Source of the DNA: Candidatus Bathyarchaeota archaeon
GTDB taxonomy: Archaea; Thermoproteota; Bathyarchaeia; Bathyarchaeales; WUQV01
Direction: 5' to 3'
Length of the DNA stretch: 5,522 bases
Assembly: GCA_009889585.1 (NCBI GenBank)
Contig: WUQV01000121.1
Location: forward strand, 1 to 5,522
Of the stretch, positions 4,273-5,522 are shown piece by piece. The translations under genes were made by a program, and so were the position numbers. Every line of letters starts with the position of its first letter. The stretch's first letter is position 1. Under the pieces are notes generated by a model. That model did no database searches. It was given only the letters and a program-made list of their open reading frames with translations, and was not told the DNA's origin.

Positions 4273-4656
4273 ATGAGTACCACCGTCCCTCTAGTGAGGG
4301 AAGTTAGACTTGCCCTACAACCACCGGTTCCAAGAGCCTTGATGAAAAAGTACGCATGGGCATTTGATGCTATCGTGAAGGAAACCGTAAGACCTTTGCT
4401 CTCCGCGTCTCTCGAAGAGCTAGAGCGAATGTTTCTTGAGAAATTTGCCATATTCCATTATTACCGTTGTATACTATCAGCTCTTATGCTTGAAGCATAT
4501 CATGATAGGCTGGATGAATACGAGGAGATACTACGTACATCATTCGAGGAAGCCGCCCGCTTAGTGAGGGAGAAAGGGATGCTAGAGCGACCTGAAGAGT
4601 TCATCGAAGGGCTAGCTACGATCTTAACTGCGGGCTCTGGGCACTGGATAAGTTAA
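4273..4656 (+). CDS. Unrecognised helical protein, first gene of the toxin operon
   Basis: A 127-residue protein of unknown family. The frame is open back to a GTG at 4231, but the ATG at 4273 has a strong ribosome binding site (GGAGG, six bases upstream) and is chosen. After a proline-containing N-terminus (LQPPVP, about residues 15-20) the protein is predicted almost wholly helical: KKYAWAFDAIVKETV (25-39), SLEELERMFLEKFAIFHYYR (46-65), ALMLEAYHDRLDEYEEILRT (70-89), FEEAARLVREKGM (91-103), then EEFIEGLATILTAG (108-121). It has no signal peptide or clear membrane span and is mildly acidic and soluble. It is followed 23 bases later by the next gene on the same strand, so co-transcription with the toxin pair is likely. 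It might act as an antitoxin, chaperone or regulator, or be unrelated. The frame of the next gene is open back into this one (from 4596), so the two could once have been a single gene split by a frameshift. Confidence 0.7.
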   Translation: MSTTVPLVREVRLALQPPVPRALMKKYAWAFDAIVKETVRPLLSASLEELERMFLEKFAIFHYYRCILSALMLEAYHDRLDEYEEILRTSFEEAARLVREKGMLERPEEFIEGLATILTAGSGHWIS

Positions 4657-4679
4657 GATTAGAAGGCATCACAGGGCTG

Positions 4680-4940
4680 GTGTTTAAGCTCCTTAGCGTT
4701 TCAGACGAGGCGATCTCGGGACTAGTCTCTTACGCAAGCGCTGCGGACTACGCTGCGGTGTCCGTGCTGATAGGATTGGAGATGGAGGCTAGGAGGGATG
4801 TGTTAAATACTCTAGCTTATTGGATGAGCTGCTACGCGTCTGAGCTCGATGCCTACGTTGAGACTGTAGATATACTGATCACGCCAGAGCGTTACGAAGC
4901 TGTAAGGGATTATGTTGAAAGGAAAAGGGTGCGGGGCTGA
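4680..4940 (+). CDS. Unrecognised small protein, candidate antitoxin
   Basis: An 86-residue protein of unknown family. It starts with GTG at 4680. No ATG, GTG or TTG precedes it in the frame before the stop at 4593-4595, and the ribosome binding site is weak (AGGG), so it may depend on translation of the gene before it. It looks helical: SDEAISGLVSYASAADYAAV (residues 8-27), VLIGLEMEARRDVLNTLAYW (29-48), then SELDAYVETVDI, and a basic C-terminal helix PERYEAVRDYVERKRVRG (69-86). It overlaps the following RelE-type toxin by 29 bases, the arrangement typical of antitoxin-toxin pairs, and its size also fits. It does not resemble RelB, ribbon-helix-helix or AbrB antitoxins that I know. The antitoxin role rests on position alone. 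Confidence 0.6.
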   Translation: MFKLLSVSDEAISGLVSYASAADYAAVSVLIGLEMEARRDVLNTLAYWMSCYASELDAYVETVDILITPERYEAVRDYVERKRVRG

Positions 4941-5178
4941 AAGAACATCGCACTTCGAGAGGGCTCTTCGCAAGCTCGATAGAACCGTAAGGGAGAGGCT
5001 CGACGGCGCGTTAAAACTATTGGCGGAGGATCGGCTCGTAGGACATCATCTGAAGGCCGAACTGAAGTACCTTCGATCGCTAAGAGTCGGAGACTACAGA
5101 ATAATTTACGAGCCCGGAGACTGTACGTTGCTGGCGCGGGACGTCGGGCATAGGAGGTCAGTATACGGAAGTCGTTAA
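4912..5178 (+). CDS. RelE/ParE-superfamily toxin (type II toxin-antitoxin system)
   Basis: An 88-residue protein with the RelE/ParE fold signature: an N-terminal helical hairpin FERALRKLDRTVRERLDGAL (residues 15-34), a GHHLKAELKYL segment (44-54), the core strands SLRVGDYRIIYE (56-67), and the closing DVGHRRSVYG (77-86). R58, R63, R81/R82 and Y85 sit where RelE-type mRNA interferases carry their basic and tyrosine active-site residues, so it is probably a ribosome-dependent or free RNase. A gyrase-type ParE cannot be excluded. The start is ATG at 4912, inside the previous gene. A stop lies three codons upstream, so this is the only sensible start. The first strand usual in RelE is replaced by a short basic segment (LKGKGCGAER), which is odd. 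Translation is probably coupled to the upstream gene. Expected target: host mRNA in the cytoplasm. Confidence 0.82.
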   Translation: MLKGKGCGAERTSHFERALRKLDRTVRERLDGALKLLAEDRLVGHHLKAELKYLRSLRVGDYRIIYEPGDCTLLARDVGHRRSVYGSR

Positions 5179-5203
5179 GAGCTGATCGTAGCAAACCCGT
5201 TCA

Positions 5204-5360
5204 ATGTCTAAGTTGGGTCGCGTCAAAACACGTGATAGCCTATGGCTCGAACGCGTAGAGGTTGGCTGAGGTCGAGATTCCAGTTGATGGAGGATCGGTC
5301 TACACTTGGATCTCGAAGTAGGCAATCCTCGCTAGGATTGACCAGGCTCCTCGACCTTGA
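5204..5360 (+). pseudogene. Decayed retropepsin-like (clan AA) aspartic protease gene
   Basis: ATG at 5204 starts MSKLGRVKT, the usual opening of short archaeal clan AA aspartic proteases. One base later in frame the reading continues VIAYGSNA, TAG (5256-5258), RLAEVEIPVDGGSVYTWISK, TAG (5319-5321), AILARIDQAPRP, TGA (5358-5360). The core matches the family pattern 'xVExxVDTGATYTWIxxxxLxRxG', but the catalytic Asp-Thr-Gly has become Asp-Gly-Gly. One frameshift near 5231, two in-frame TAG codons and a damaged active site mark it as dead. The normal protein is about 110-130 residues, so the second half is missing or unrecognisable. It lies 25 bases past the toxin gene. The assignment is by eye from the D-G-G-S-x-Y-T-W-I block. 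Confidence 0.55.
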
Positions 5361-5522
5361 TGCCATTCCGATAATTCGATCCGCTTATTTACTTCTTTAA
5401 TTCACACATCGTAAGAATGAAGCTGACACATCAAATAGCTGATAAGCACGTGCGGCTCTCAGAAGTTATACATCGACGTTTCATGATGTTTCATCGGCCC
5501 AGCTAGCTTCAAGGAGACGGCG
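5361..5522 (+). other. Gene-poor right end with promoter-like DNA
   Basis: TTATTTAC (5384-5391) lies about 29 bases before an ATG at 5417, a spacing that would suit a leaderless start, but that frame is only 29 codons (to TAG at 5504-5506) and shows no recognisable feature. A second A/T box, TTTAATTC, lies at 5396-5403. AAGGAG at 5512-5517 could be the ribosome binding site of a gene starting just beyond the window. A short repeat, TTTCATGATGTTTCATCGG, lies near 5480-5498. I support no gene here. Confidence 0.3.

Noticed and set aside
4224..4451. 75-codon minus-strand open frame
   Set aside because: It opposes the operon's first gene and its promoter; Ser/Thr-rich composition typical of an antisense shadow.
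4910..5194. 94-codon minus-strand open frame
   Set aside because: Antisense of the RelE-type toxin, which has clear family motifs on the plus strand.
5417..5506. 29-codon ATG frame with an upstream A/T box
   Set aside because: The promoter-like spacing is suggestive, but the peptide shows no family, repeat or membrane feature.

Overview
The window comes from an archaeon, most likely a thermophilic member of the TACK (crenarchaeal-type) group. The evidence is an archaeal/eukaryal-type ribosomal protein S8e, a tail that reads as SRP19, a PaREP1-family protein (a family I know only from such archaea), A/T-rich TATA-like boxes about 25-30 bases before several genes, and GGAGG-type ribosome binding sites. 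Base composition is mixed, with frequent AGG/AGA arginine codons and GTG and TTG starts. I cannot name the species.

Layout. Positions 1-546 hold two core genes that meet tail to tail with no gap: the end of SRP19 (+) and S8e (-). From 547 to about 1490 there is no intact gene. This stretch holds an inverted-repeat cluster, a strong TATA box at 1109-1117, a minus-strand frame broken by in-frame stops that also folds as RNA, and a run of minus-strand coding-like pieces in shifting frames. A PaREP1 gene follows (1495-1980), then a metallo-beta-lactamase-fold nuclease of the DNA-ligase-associated exonuclease type (2109-3074). Positions 3075-3619 look like the remains of a minus-strand membrane protein. 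A small membrane-anchored coiled-coil protein with a recent 42-base internal duplication lies at 3620-3922. After a gap with a long hairpin (4017-4057) comes a three-gene plus-strand operon: an unrecognised helical protein, a second unrecognised protein, and a RelE/ParE-type toxin whose start lies inside the second gene. The window closes with a decayed retropepsin-like (clan AA) aspartic protease gene (5204-5360).

How it fits together. The left end is conserved translation and protein-targeting machinery. The rest is accessory: a toxin operon with no recognisable antitoxin, a HEPN-related PaREP1 protein, a nuclease, a repeat-built coiled-coil protein, and several gene remnants. The points most worth a second look are the toxin operon with its two unknown partners, the coiled-coil protein, and the 887-1117 locus, which could be either a non-coding RNA gene or a dying gene. 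All family assignments were made by eye from the sequence; no search was run.
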